64,000 nucleotides of DNA from the NCBI RefSeq assembly GCF_000237925.1, contig NW_017386001.1, positions 124,001 through 188,000 of the forward strand, in the 5' to 3' direction. A program made the translations under genes and the position numbers. The notes below the pieces were generated by a model that was given only the letters and a program-made list of their open reading frames with translations, ran no database searches and was not told the DNA's origin. Positions 49,978 through 60,472 of this stretch are shown here, in pieces; positions within the stretch are counted from its first letter, which is position 1, and each line of letters starts with the position of its first letter. Source of the stretch: Schistosoma mansoni (lineage: Eukaryota > Platyhelminthes > Trematoda > Strigeidida > Schistosomatidae).

Positions 49978-50929
49978 TATTAACAACTATCCACCTCCAT
50001 TTTTGTACTGGAAAATGATCCTCAGATCCATGTTCGTTTTTCTTCTTTTTTTTGTTTTGCTGCGCTAATGTATACAAACAAGCATGTTTTTTTCTCAATC
50101 AGGCTTTTACTTGACTATTATTATCATTATTCTTATTATTATGTTTTTTTGTTACATATGTATATGTAATGAAGATTTTCAGACAATTTATCTATCAGTG
50201 TCTCGAGACACACAGAATGATCGAGTAGTTTACTCTTTATTATTATAACAATATTTGTCAAAGCATTTTTTTCCTTTGAATGATTGATAGTAATTTTGCT
50301 ACAATCTATTCGAAATTATTGTTTTTATCAATTTATTGTATTATTTATCATGATTACCACCAATACTTCTACTACTGTTATCATAAAATTAGTATTATAT
50401 GTATTTTCTGTATGTGTATAGGATTATCTGGCGTTTTTCTATGACTAAAAATGATAGTATATATATATATATTGTACAATGACTATTTATAAACAACATG
50501 CCTACCACAGTATGTCGGTCGTTTTAAAGTTTTCTTCATCTAATTCCATAATTGTCTGTAATAAGCAGAATAAAGCATATTATCTATCAGTATGCAGTTA
50601 GTCAGTCACCCATATCTAGTTCAAATATGTGCGTGAACTTAGGTTTCATTACAAGTCTAATCAGAATCGCCTATTACATATATATGAAATAATTTTTATT
50701 TTACTTATTGTGTCATTTAAATTTTAAAGCTGTTGGTCCAACTTGCGATGGTAGTTTTGTTATTGTGAGAAAGGGTTTGAATTAACTCGTTGTTGATATT
50801 TCTGAATGAATTTTGATCAGCCTTCGTTGATATATATGCATCCTGTGCAAATTGCCTTGGTATTGCCATTTTGTCATGAGATTTAATATAATGAATGTAT
50901 TTTTAGCTAGCTGGGGAGTCTAGAACATG

Positions 50930-51065
50930 CGCTTCATGCTATTTGACACTCATCATTTGAATGTAACTGTACTGACATTCTCACTAGGACTCGAACTCCA
51001 CACCGCTCATTTTAAACACCGAACGAGTTATCAATTGGATTATTGAGTTCATTTAGCCACTCACT
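50930..51065 (-). repeat. tRNA-like SINE fragment
   Basis: On the minus strand a head near GATAACTCGTTCGGTG is followed by a B-box-like GGAGTTCGAGTCCTAG, then GAATGTCAGTACAG. It has tRNA-like spacing but no convincing acceptor stem. Confidence 0.4.
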
Positions 51066-51591
51066 TATATAACAGTTTTGAATCCGATTTCATTAGTAAG
51101 CGTTCGAATTATACTTTTGTTGCTCTTCTCGATTGATTTCTGACCAATTTTTGTTGATGTGTGTGGTGTTAAATTATTTCTAGTAGAGAATGGTGAGGTC
51201 ATGCATAAATTCACATTAATTTTGATAGTTGTACTTATCGATAGGTTGTCAAAAGAAAAAGTAAACAATGGATATTTAGAAATGACATTCATCAGTTCAC
51301 AAAAATAAAAATACAGTGATATAGTATTGAAAATTTGATGGGTTAGTAGCGATTTCACCTTTTGCACTGGGGTAATTTAAAAAAACACACTGAAGATTGA
51401 TTACTTGACTACGATTATTGTCTCAAATATCTCAGCTGATAAGGTTATGAAAATTAAAACATCTTAAAATGATATCTGCTGACTCAATCGGTACTAATGT
51501 TTTTAGTTTGCATAACATTGGAGATATCTACTTCGGACCTTGTTATATTCTCACTCCTTTAAAAGTATGTCTTACTAACTCAGTGGTTCTG
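51066..51591. other. No feature seen
   Basis: AT-rich spacer. Confidence 0.4.
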
Positions 51592-52085
51592 CGCCTCCAA
51601 ATGCCCTGGTACGACCTAGAGAGGAGAGTCAGCTCTCTGGAAATGCTCTCACATAGCCACGTGCATACAACCACTGCTAGAGAAGTCCTACTCATTGTCT
51701 TTTTGCAGTGATGCTATTTACGAATAGCGAATGTCCAGCGCTTTAGCCTGGTTGGTGAATATGGAGAGTCCACCTATGGGATTTGGAAACCCTGATTTGA
51801 AACCAATGGTGCACATGGACTCCAGGATTCTGAAGGAACAAATGGATTATAAATCAATTAGTGGCCACTGACTACCATGGGACTGCACCTCCTTACGATG
51901 CTCCACTGCCTTATAGATCAGATCTTTAGGTCAAAGGCTCGGTGTGTGGCTCCTTGAGTAAACCACCTGCATCGGTCTGGGCACCCGGGCAGTATGTCAT
52001 CCCTCACGCAAATGGAATGATTTATGTGGCGCATATATATCTGGTGCCTCGTTGTACCAATGTCTACGTGGTTAAATAATAAATA
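51592..52085 (+). repeat. R530, copy 3
   Basis: Full-length plus-strand copy from CCTCCAAATGCCCTGG to TTAAATAATAAATAA. It contains the uninterrupted GAAGTCCTACTCATTGTC site into which an LTR has inserted in the 55.5-kb copy. Confidence 0.8.
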
Positions 52086-53872
52086 AGGAAAAGTGGTTCC
52101 ACCACACACTAACAATGTTATGAAGTGATCTGCTTTCGTTTTCACCAGAAGTCTTTAGAGTGAATAAACAATTATCCCTCAATTTATATCTAAAATATAT
52201 TGATTACCAAGTAATTATTATTGGCTATTGGTCATATTAGTTGGGTCAAATTTTTGTTTAGAATTGTTGAATGTCTCTTGTACTATAGTAATGGTTTCAT
52301 TTGCATAACACTAGGTATTTATATTTCTACACTACATATTCATATTCACAAACTGATATTGACTATTCCATTCTTGATTACAAATAAACATATAATCTAT
52401 TGACTTTTGGAAAACTGATTTTTACTTCTTATTGAAGATGTATCCTTTAGTTTAGGTTGTTTATTTTTCTTTGTTTTGAGAACTTTGTTCTTGTTATTAC
52501 ATTTCATCAATTGTTACTGTTAAATTAAGGACAATATTTAATCATTTGTAATGCTTTAATATACCATGGAAGGTAAGTTATGTCGATTTTTTGTAGGTCG
52601 TGCATTCCTGGGAGATGAATGTTTGTTTTTATAACTAACCGACGAGAGACTATAATTTATGGACGAACCAATCAGATTTGGAGCGAAATTCACTCACCTA
52701 TTTGACCAAATGGCGTCTTGGCATTGTAGCTGATGAAAAACCGTAAATCTAATTCCTAACCATAACCATCATAATCGTTGCTCTTCAAACTGCCTTATAA
52801 CCCTTATTTAGCCCTAGTAAGTAGGCAGACACTCTCAAGGTTACTTTGGCGTCTCTCAAGGGCTTGATACACTGCATCTACCAGCCATTGTCGTTATGAG
52901 AGGGAACAAAGTGAAATGTAAGAATTTGATCTGCTTTCTCTTATCGATCTAGGAAGATGATGCGAATTAAATATTTCTGGTTGTTATGATTGACTGTGCA
53001 CTATGTATGTAATATGTTGTGCCTTGTTCAATCATCATAATTACCTCGGCAAATGCACCTTGTTATGGATGATTCACAAGAAGCCCTCGGATAAGACTAA
53101 GTATTTGTTAGCATCCATCAGTAGTACAGCTTTGAGGAAACCTATCTCTTATCATTGACTTACTATGTAGTTTTTAGAAACGTTATCATTTATCTGTTCA
53201 CGATATGAATCAATTGTTATAGACTGGGCCACTGTGAAAATGTACTTCTCTGTGTTTGTCATCACTGAACATTAAATCATATGACACTGATCTGTTACTA
53301 CATAAACGGCTCTTTCGTTTTTTACAATTAGGTTTGCTCAAGTTAATTCAAGAGTTTTAAGTTCAATTTCGTCTAATTATCTAGTTGGTTGTAAGTTGTA
53401 TATATAAATGCTTATCTAGTCGGCATACGATTTTAAATTTTGGTTAATTTATACTACTACTTACTAATCGAAGAAAGCTTTGTACCTTTATATTCCGATA
53501 GGCTTTGATTTGTCTTCATTAATTGTGATTGAGGATCATGTCTGTTACGTCCTTGAATCTGTCTACCCACTTTAGTGCCGAGTATAACTTGTCTAATGTA
53601 GATTAAGACCTTAACGGGATAGGCTGACTGGCTTAACCTTGAGGCTAGTATGCCTGAGTTCTATGTGGGGGTAGAGAGACGAAAACTATTCTATCCCTGA
53701 TTGGCTGGCAAGCACGCGAGAGAGAGAAGACAAAGACAACTGGAACACTAATCACTTTATTCCAATCCCGATCTAGCACCCGAATTCAGATTAGCGTAAA
53801 AAGATACATGAATAAATAGCTGACTAACCTGACCACGATGTACAATAATTAGGAAAATACAATTATATTCAT
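52086..53872. other. No gene recognised
   Basis: AT-rich sequence. A purine-rich stretch near 53.7 kb (GCGAGAGAGAGAAGACAAAG) could be old LTR material but cannot be assigned. Confidence 0.35.
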
Positions 53873-54001
53873 TATCAGAAGGGGTTTTGTGGAGATTTAG
53901 TATTTTCATAGTCGAGATCATGAGTCAATTGAAGCTAGACCACCGTGGAAAACCTGGAAGCACTGGACGACTGTTTCGTCCTATTATGGGATCCTCAGCA
54001 G
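53873..54001 (-). repeat. Hammerhead SINE, reverse 3' part
   Basis: Minus-strand tail and hammerhead region, ending at the ribozyme core (CTGAGGA kept). The next helix II strand has lost a base compared with other copies, so the ribozyme is probably inactive. It abuts a plus-strand copy at 54,002. Confidence 0.75.
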
Positions 54002-54214
54002 TTAGACATTAACACCGGATGCCGGATCAGTGGTCTATCGGTTAAGGGCTCTGGCTTGAGACTGGTAGGTCCTGGGTTCGAATCTCGCGAGAGCGGGTTC
54101 GTGGATGCGCACTGCTGAGGAGTCCCATAATAGGACAAAACGGCCGTCCAATGCTTCCAGGTTTTTCATGGTGGTCTAGCTTCAATTGACTCACGCTTTC
54201 AACTATGAAAATAC
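54002..54214 (+). repeat. Hammerhead SINE, plus copy
   Basis: Starts at TTAGACATTAACACCGG, then box A (GGATCAGTGGTCTATCGG), box B (GGGTTCGAATCTCGCG), hammerhead region at 54,105-54,155 and tail to AACTATGAAAATA. The core reads CTGAGGA, but AAAA replaces GAAA (GGACAAAACGG), which should abolish cleavage. Confidence 0.8.
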
Positions 54215-55024
54215 AATTATGTCCAAAACTGGGGGATTACAGTAGAAAATAAAGTACAAACGTCTAAATTACAATAGCTTTGGAACAGAAAGAGCTATGG
54301 CAGTGAATCATAAATCAAACGAAAGCTCATGATCTGCAGAATAGTCTAGGGACAAAAATAAATGTTACAGTTTTACAAGCTTCGAATTAAATGAAATAAC
54401 GTCCCCCAAAATAGCTTCCGTAGTTTATCAAAGCTTCTTGTTTCGCTGTTCACATCAATGTCCTTTGAATCCGTTATTTGTCACGATATTTTAACGTAAA
54501 AAAACTGTTGTACCTCATTCACGTAAACTGTACAAACATATATAAATTTATTTGCTCAAAAATAGTAGTATAACAGGACGGTGTTGAATATTTAGCGAAA
54601 TTGAAGTATCCTCTCATGAATTGTTTACGAAAATCAGATATTTAAACATGATTATACAATAATCGACTAGTGAGAATTATTAAGGTGAAGATAATTGTCC
54701 AATGAGTAGATAATAATAATTAAACGTTTAATAATGGCAACCAATTAATAATTATAAAAAGTAATTGGGAAGAAGTAAAAAAAGATTATGGACGATAGAA
54801 TGAAAGATTAAGACCATGGTAGAATGAGTAATTGAACGCACTGGTTTTTTACACATAAAGGTTAGACTTGAATTAGTATATCGTTATAAACTTTGTTGTT
54901 CATCTGTATTCTTTTTGCACCAATTCTTATGATTGTATGAATGATGATAAAGGAGGATTGTGATAAAGACAGAAAAATCATAAGCATATGAACATATTGT
55001 TTCGACATATAAGGATAAAACGAT
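54215..55024. other. AT-rich spacer, no feature seen
   Basis: No exon or repeat recognised. Confidence 0.4.
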
Positions 55025-55165
55025 TAATTTGAAGCGAAAGGTACTGGGTTCGAGTCCCAGAGTGAACATCAACTCTGAGATGCAGGTACATCCAGCTGAC
55101 GAGTCCCAAATAGGACGAAACGCGCGTCCTGGATTTCACTGCTAGCCACTATCCGCCTTTGCTTA
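55025..55165 (+). repeat. Smalpha-type hammerhead SINE, partial
   Basis: A tRNA-like B box (GGGTTCGAGTCCCAG) is followed by an intact hammerhead and a short tail (CTGCTAGCCACTATCCGCC). The 5' part of the unit is missing or diverged. It differs in sequence from the GAGGA-type SINEs at 11, 54 and 59 kb. Confidence 0.8.
55079..55145 (+). ncRNA. Hammerhead ribozyme, Smalpha type, core intact
   Basis: CTGACGA at 55,096-55,102, helix II GTCC/GGAC with loop CAAATA, GAAA at 55,117-55,120, then CGCGCGTC with predicted cleavage after 55,128. Helix I can form between CAGGTACATCCAG upstream and CTGGATTTCACTG downstream. This matches the known schistosome hammerhead from the Smalpha repeat in all core bases. 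Confidence 0.88.
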
Positions 55166-55545
55166 CAAAACGATTAATTATCTACACAACATTTATCATT
55201 TTAGATAGACACCAATCGATTACTTATCAAGATCTTATGTTTAAATATATTTCATGTTGGTATTCTATTTTTACAGTCTTAAAATAGACAAGTTTTTGTT
55301 ATCTTAAGATACAGACAAATGAACACAGTATTTGGAATTTTTGTTACAAAATATATACACACCAATGATGAATTGTTATTTCTATAAAATTATTTGACTT
55401 ATTTGATATTGTTACTATTAATAATACTAAATAACATCAGTCTAACTATGAACTTGAACGCGAATAGTTTAAATATCATTAAAGCATTTTAATGGTCAAA
55501 CAATTTAGACAGCTCTAATCAATGCGACGTGATAATTATATATAT
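55166..55545. other. AT-rich spacer, no feature seen
   Basis: No exon or repeat recognised. Confidence 0.4.
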
Positions 55546-56575
55546 GCCCCCAAATACCCTGGTACGGCCGAGAGTGGGAAGAAGCCACCCTTCCTCTCAA
55601 AATGCTCTCACACGGTCACGCATATATAGCCTCTGCCAGGGAAGTCCTACTGTTATATATTGTGGCCGAGTAGGATGCCCAGTTAATGTATGACGTGATA
55701 AGATCGCCAATCAGAGAGCAACGAATTGTCGATTGGAACAGTGACACATGAAAACCGTACGAGCAGTCTAGAGTACGTATCGGCCCTGCGATCTGCCTAG
55801 CCCGGTTAGTCAAGTCCAGAACACAAATAACAGCCTCTGTGGTATGAATCATTGTATTTCAAACATACTGAGTTTATATACCAAACAGACTGACCACATT
55901 GTACCAATAAAATAGAAAATAATATTTGTACAAGAGTTAGCCAAATGTGGCTGTGAATAGGGGGGGGCAGTAATTAATAGACTGAGTATAACTCAGGAAT
56001 GGTAAATCGTACAGTAATAGTCCAAGGGTCAAAATAAAGATCACAATCAAAGGAACATGAATATGAGTAGTTTAATTATTTAGCAAATATACGATAAAAA
56101 TTATATGCATAATATTGGTCCACAAATGGATCCCAAAGTTACCATTCACTATTGTTATCGGGATATAACACCTACTCACTGCCTTCTCATGGCCGGGGGT
56201 GTTGGTTACGAAATTGAGAGGACGAAAAGCGATTGTCCGGAGCTTTAACCGGGTTGGTGGACACGGAAAGTCAACCTAGGGGAGTTGGAAAACCCTGATT
56301 TCAAACCAATGGTGCACATGGCCTCCAGGATTCTGAAGGAACAAATGGCATATGAATCAATCGTAGGTCACCGACTACCATGGAACTGCATCTCCTCACG
56401 ATGCTCCACTGCCTTGTAGATCAGATCTTTAGGTCAAAGGCTCCGAGTGTGGTCGTCTAAGAAAACCACCTGTTTCGGTTTGGGCACCCGGGCAGTATCA
56501 CAGCCCTCCCACAAATCGAATGAGATTTGTGTGGCGTATATATATCTGGTACCCCATTGTGTGTTAATATATATA
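55546..56575 (+). repeat. R530, copy 4, interrupted by a solo LTR
   Basis: The first part (55,546-55,650) and second part (56,171 to about 56,575) match the uninterrupted copies on either side of the LTR insertion. The junction duplicates CCTAC. Confidence 0.85.
55651..56170 (-). repeat. Solo LTR (Gypsy-type fossil) inside R530
   Basis: 520 bp with inverted ends TGTTATAT...ATATAACA and a perfect 5-base direct repeat CCTAC on each side (55,646-55,650 and 56,171-56,175). The empty site is visible at 51.69 kb. On the minus strand TATATAAAC reads as a TATA box. Same family as 10,312-10,797 and 60,473-60,970. Confidence 0.88.
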
Positions 56576-56924
56576 AGTAATTTGAGCGTCTCCTAGCTAC
56601 AATATGACTTTTTTTTCTTAGATCATTTTTTTAATAAAGCCATTAATCTAATCCATAATTAAAATAATTGTTCAATAATTGGTTTTTTTTCTTCTGCTTA
56701 TATTGAATTATTGAAAAGTGTAATACTTTAACAGTGATGTTTAACAAAATGATTTATTAGATATTTAAATAGGCTATAAAGTGTATTATTAAGATTATGT
56801 ATTAGTTAAGAAGAATGGTTTTCAATTATTAACGTTTAACTTATATCTAATAAAATGTACTGATCAATGCAAACATTTAAATCTATCATAAATACACTAT
56901 AGAAGGTTAAACCTCAGTAATGTT
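56576..56924. other. AT-rich spacer between two facing R530 copies
   Basis: No feature seen. It separates the tail ends of a plus and a minus R530 copy. Confidence 0.45.
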
Positions 56925-57443
56925 TTATTTTATTTAAACACATAAATATTGGTACAACGAAGCACCAGATATATATGCGCCACATAAATCATTCCATTTG
57001 CGTGAGGGATGACATACTGCCCGGTTGCCCAGACCGAAGCAGGTGGTTTACTCAAGGAGCCACACACCGAGCCTTTGACCTAAAGGTTTAATCCACAAGG
57101 CAGTAGAGCATCGTAAGGAGATGCAGTCCCATGGTAGTCGGTGACCAATAAGTGGTTCATACGCCATTTGTTTCCTCAGGATACTGGAGTCCATGTGCAC
57201 CATTGGTTTCAAATCAGGGTTTCCAAATCCCATAGGTGGACTTTCCGTGTCCACCAACCCGGTTGAAACGTCAGACATTCTCTTTTTGTCCTCTCAATTT
57301 CGTAACCAACACCCCCGGCCATGAGAAGGTAGTGAGTAGGACTTCCCTGACAGAGGCTATATACGCGTGGCCATGTGAGAGCATTACGAGAGGGACAGCG
57401 GACTCTCCTCAATCTCGGTCGTACCAGGGCATTTGAGGGCCTA
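56925..57443 (-). repeat. R530, copy 5
   Basis: Near-complete minus-strand copy, tail first in window coordinates (ATTTAAACACATAAATATTGG) and ending GTACCAGGGCATTTGAGGGC. A minus-strand frame (57,278-57,048) reads KPMVHMDSSILRKQMAYEP and CSTALWIKPLGQRLGVW. Confidence 0.8.
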
Positions 57444-58120
57444 GTAATGTTTATATGATAATATAGTTGTAAAACTATTGTGATTTCTCTTGAATTTTTT
57501 GTTGTTGTTTGGATCATCTTTTTTAAATCTTTGTACACAGTGTCTTGTTTGTTTGTTTTTTGACTAATATTTCATGACAAAATGTAGCAGGATATTCTTT
57601 CCCAAGGAATTATGAAAGAAATATCGGTTAGAATTATATAATCCTGGGAACTTAATTTGAATACTTCATAAGTGTACATATTACTTTAGGCATTCGACAT
57701 TATGATCATATTTAAACAATATTATAGATGTGAGATTAACTGTATCCACTATATAGTATTATACTTAAATCTGAATTATTTTAGATCGTTTAAAGATATA
57801 ATTTAAAAATTTATATTTTGTATAATAAGTGATGTGCCGCTGTGTACGACATTTTTATACGTTATTGAAATCCAATGAATTTTACCTTATATGTTTGTTA
57901 AGAAAAAGAGACAAAAGGATTTGTTTTCACTACATATTATAACATTCTACCTTTCTTTCTGAGAAGAAAGTCTGCATTCTGTGCAGTTTACAATCGATGC
58001 TATAATGAACAAATCAATCTACTACGTCAAAAGATATCAACAGTCTCATGTATCATCTCACTAATGCAACGCTGATTAAGCTACGTACATGACTGTCAAG
58101 CTCATTATTACAGGCTTATA
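57444..58120. other. No feature seen
   Basis: AT-rich spacer. Confidence 0.4.
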
Positions 58121-58550
58121 TGTCTTGCTAATTGAACGCTATATTCGGATCTTAAGGTAGTCTCGTAAACCCTAAGCTAAATCTACACAGCGACTTGGAC
58201 ACGAGAGAAAAGGCGCAAAATATACGAGAAGCCCTTTACTTCAAATGGTCATTTATGTACAGAAAATATAGGGTTTTATAGTATATTAGAAGTCCTTGGA
58301 TTTTCCTGAAAATTCTGGAATGCTACTAAACATGGTAGCAGTGTAGTAATCAGCCAATCAGAAACTCTACATGTGACTTTTCACTTTCGTGATGTTTCTG
58401 GCACAGCTTTTAGTGAATTCTGATTGGATAAAATGCTTCTTGATATTTCCTGAACCTTTCTTGTCTTTTGAGAGAAATTTTCTGGATCACCCCAACACAA
58501 GCAATTACGGTGTGTATTTGAACGTTTCAACTACACAAGTTTTTTTAACA
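58121..58550 (-). repeat. Putative solo LTR of another family
   Basis: On the minus strand the block starts TGTTAAAAAAACTTGTG, carries a CCAAT-like CCAATCAGA, then TATAAAACCC as a TATA box, and ends near TTAGCAAGACA. This layout fits an LTR promoter. No clean target duplication was found and the inner end is uncertain. Confidence 0.4.
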
Positions 58551-59010
58551 CTAAGAAAGGAACCAATATGATCGGTGGAGGAAGGTAGCATGCAGAAATC
58601 ATTTGCTTATAAAAGATAGATAAATCCTCAGAGACAGTACTAAATCATTCATAATCTTATTAATGAATCTTTAATCTTTTTATCGTAGCAACTTACAATT
58701 CTGTATGATAAGAATCACCTCATTAAAATTGTTTCATTGCAATAGGGTGTTTATTAAAACATTCAACTGATTGATTACTGTTTTTATAACATAACTTTTC
58801 TAAAGTAGAACTTAAATATTGCTTATTAAATAGGAATGTGATCATTAATACTTTCGATTGAGTATCTCTCTACAAAAAACATCGAAATTACACATGACAC
58901 CTTGGTACATTCTGTGATTATTCTCAATTAAGTCGAATATAAATCCAATACAAATACCACAGATGATCATTATACAACAACCATTACAAATGATATAATT
59001 ACTAATCATA
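58551..59010. other. AT-rich spacer, no feature seen
   Basis: No exon or repeat recognised. Confidence 0.4.
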
Positions 59011-59412
59011 ATAAGAAGGGGTTTTTGTGGAGATTTCAGTATTTTTCATAGTTGAAATCCTGAGTCAATTGAAGCTAGACCACAATGGAAAACCTGGAAG
59101 CACTGGACGGCCGTTTCGTCCTATTACGGGACTCCTCAGCAGTTCGCATCTACAACCCCGCCTCGCGAGATTCCAACCCAGGACCTACCAGTCTCGCGCT
59201 AGGGCGCTTAACCACTAGACCACTGAGCCGGCATCCGATGGTGTTAATGTCTAACTTCAACTGATCCACGAAATTCAGCGACACATCCACCAATGTCTTC
59301 AGTGAGTTGATATCTCACAACAGACCTGGTTGAACTCCACTTGTTACTGCTTCTCACTAGAACTCCAGGAAATACCTCATGGAGCCAGTCACTAGTGAGC
59401 ATATGTTGATTA
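59011..59412 (-). repeat. Hammerhead SINE, full reverse unit
   Basis: A complete 400-bp unit on the minus strand: head (CATATGCTCACTAGTGACTGG), box A (GGCTCAGTGGTCTAGTGG), box B region (GGGTTGGAATCTCGCG), hammerhead (59,150-59,100) and tail to CTCCACAAAAAC. Its head adjoins the tail of another reverse unit at 59,413. Confidence 0.85.
59100..59150 (-). ncRNA. Hammerhead ribozyme, core intact
   Basis: On the minus strand: CTGAGGA at 59,139-59,133, helix II GTCC/GGAC, GAAA at 59,117-59,114 and CGGCCGTC with cleavage expected after 59,106. All core bases are present. Helix III is only a short self-complementary CGGCCG. Confidence 0.75.
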
Positions 59413-59503
59413 TTATCAGAAGGGATTTTGTGGAGATTTCAGTATTTTTCATAGTTGAAATCCTGAGTCAATTGAAGCTAAACCACCATGGAAAACCTGG
59501 AAG
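59413..59503 (-). repeat. Hammerhead SINE, tail of a second reverse unit
   Basis: Tail sequence (reverse of CCAGGTTTTCCATGGTGG...CTCCACAAAATCCCTTCTGAT) joined head-to-tail to the full unit at 59,011-59,412. It stops before the ribozyme core. Confidence 0.8.
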
Positions 59504-59815
59504 CTAAAATTGCTATAATATCCACAAAACTACTTCTGATATTAATCAACATATGCTCACTAGAGACTGGCTTCAAGATTTATTTCCTGGAGTTCTAGTG
59601 AGAAGCAGTAACAAGTGGAGTTCAACCAGGTCTGTTGTGAGATATCAACTCACTGAAGACATTGGTGGATGTGTCGCTGAATTTCGTGGATCAGTTGAAG
59701 TTAGACATTAACATCATCGGATGCCGGCACAGTGGTTTAGTAGTTAGGCGCTCTAGCGCGAGACTGGTAGGTCCTAGGTTGGAATCTCGCGATGCGGGAT
59801 CGTGGATACTAATCA
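59504..59815 (+). repeat. Hammerhead SINE, plus unit lacking the ribozyme
   Basis: A short plus-strand tail end (ATCCACAAAACTACTTCTGAT) runs into a head and tRNA-like region (GGCACAGTGGTTTAGTAG; GGTTGGAATCTCGCG), breaking off at GCGGGATCGTGG just before the hammerhead. It is almost the mirror image of the reverse units before it. Confidence 0.8.
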
Positions 59816-60109
59816 TAAATCAATTTTCTTATTTAATAGATTGCGATGATGTTAGTCATATAAAGTACTTGTAAGATTATTTTTTTTATTGACAATACAG
59901 AAATAAAGCTTTTATTACATTTTAAGGAGATGAGATTGAACATAGTTTCTATCAGAATATATATTATATATTGATATTTAAATCGAAGTGTTGTACGCTA
60001 CTTTTTATGAAGATAACAGCATGATATTTATTGATTTGCATAAGATTTCTTAATTATATAAAAAATTATGTATCATAAAAAATAAGTTTTTATTCTAGGT
60101 AGTGCTAAT
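59816..60109. other. AT-rich spacer, no feature seen
   Basis: No exon or repeat recognised. Confidence 0.4.
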
Positions 60110-60396
60110 ATCCTACTTGTTTCAACATTATGAACAACACCTTGCCAATAATGTTTATGAATATTGTTGTGAATTTACGGCAGCTTTATACCATTGTCAA
60201 CATCATAAATAGATTATTTATGTTCTGGAATATATTGTTGAATGGATAGTTTTCTCAAAAGTGTTTCCAGGAATTGCTGTTGAGCAGCTAACATCTGCTG
60301 CTGATGCTGCTGTAATAATAACTGCAACTGTTCTAAAGAAACCGCCATTCTTTTTTTACTGCTAATAATAATATTAACTTCAAAAACCACCGACAA
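60110..60396 (-). pseudogene. Gag N-terminus remnant of a Gypsy-type fossil
   Basis: A minus-strand frame reads MAVSLEQLQLLLQQHQQQML then AAQQQFLETLLRKL, a Gln-rich helical start like that of Gypsy gag proteins in flukes. It lies about 75 bases inside the LTR at 60,473-60,970 and reads away from it, as gag should. Only this short 5' piece of the element is seen; the element is broken. Confidence 0.5.
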
Positions 60397-60472
60397 TTAT
60401 TATGGCTTATTTCTTCCCAAAATCCACATCATCACTTGTTGTATTTTTCTCACAAAATCTCTATCGTCAATT

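Larger units (their letters stand above)
49151..50929 (+). other. DPF: DPF 3' flank with simple repeats
   Basis: Follows the DPF stop codon. A possible polyadenylation signal AATAAA lies at about 50,569, which would give a 1.4-kb 3' UTR; this is weak. It contains a GA run and two long AT arrays listed separately. No further exon seen. Confidence 0.4.

Noticed and set aside
49504-50098. Frames with long Ile-Tyr repeats on both strands
   Set aside because: Artefacts of reading through the (AT)n arrays.
60214-60396. Gln-rich coiled-coil host protein
   Set aside because: Position just inside an LTR and similarity in style to Gypsy gag starts make a fossil gag remnant more likely.
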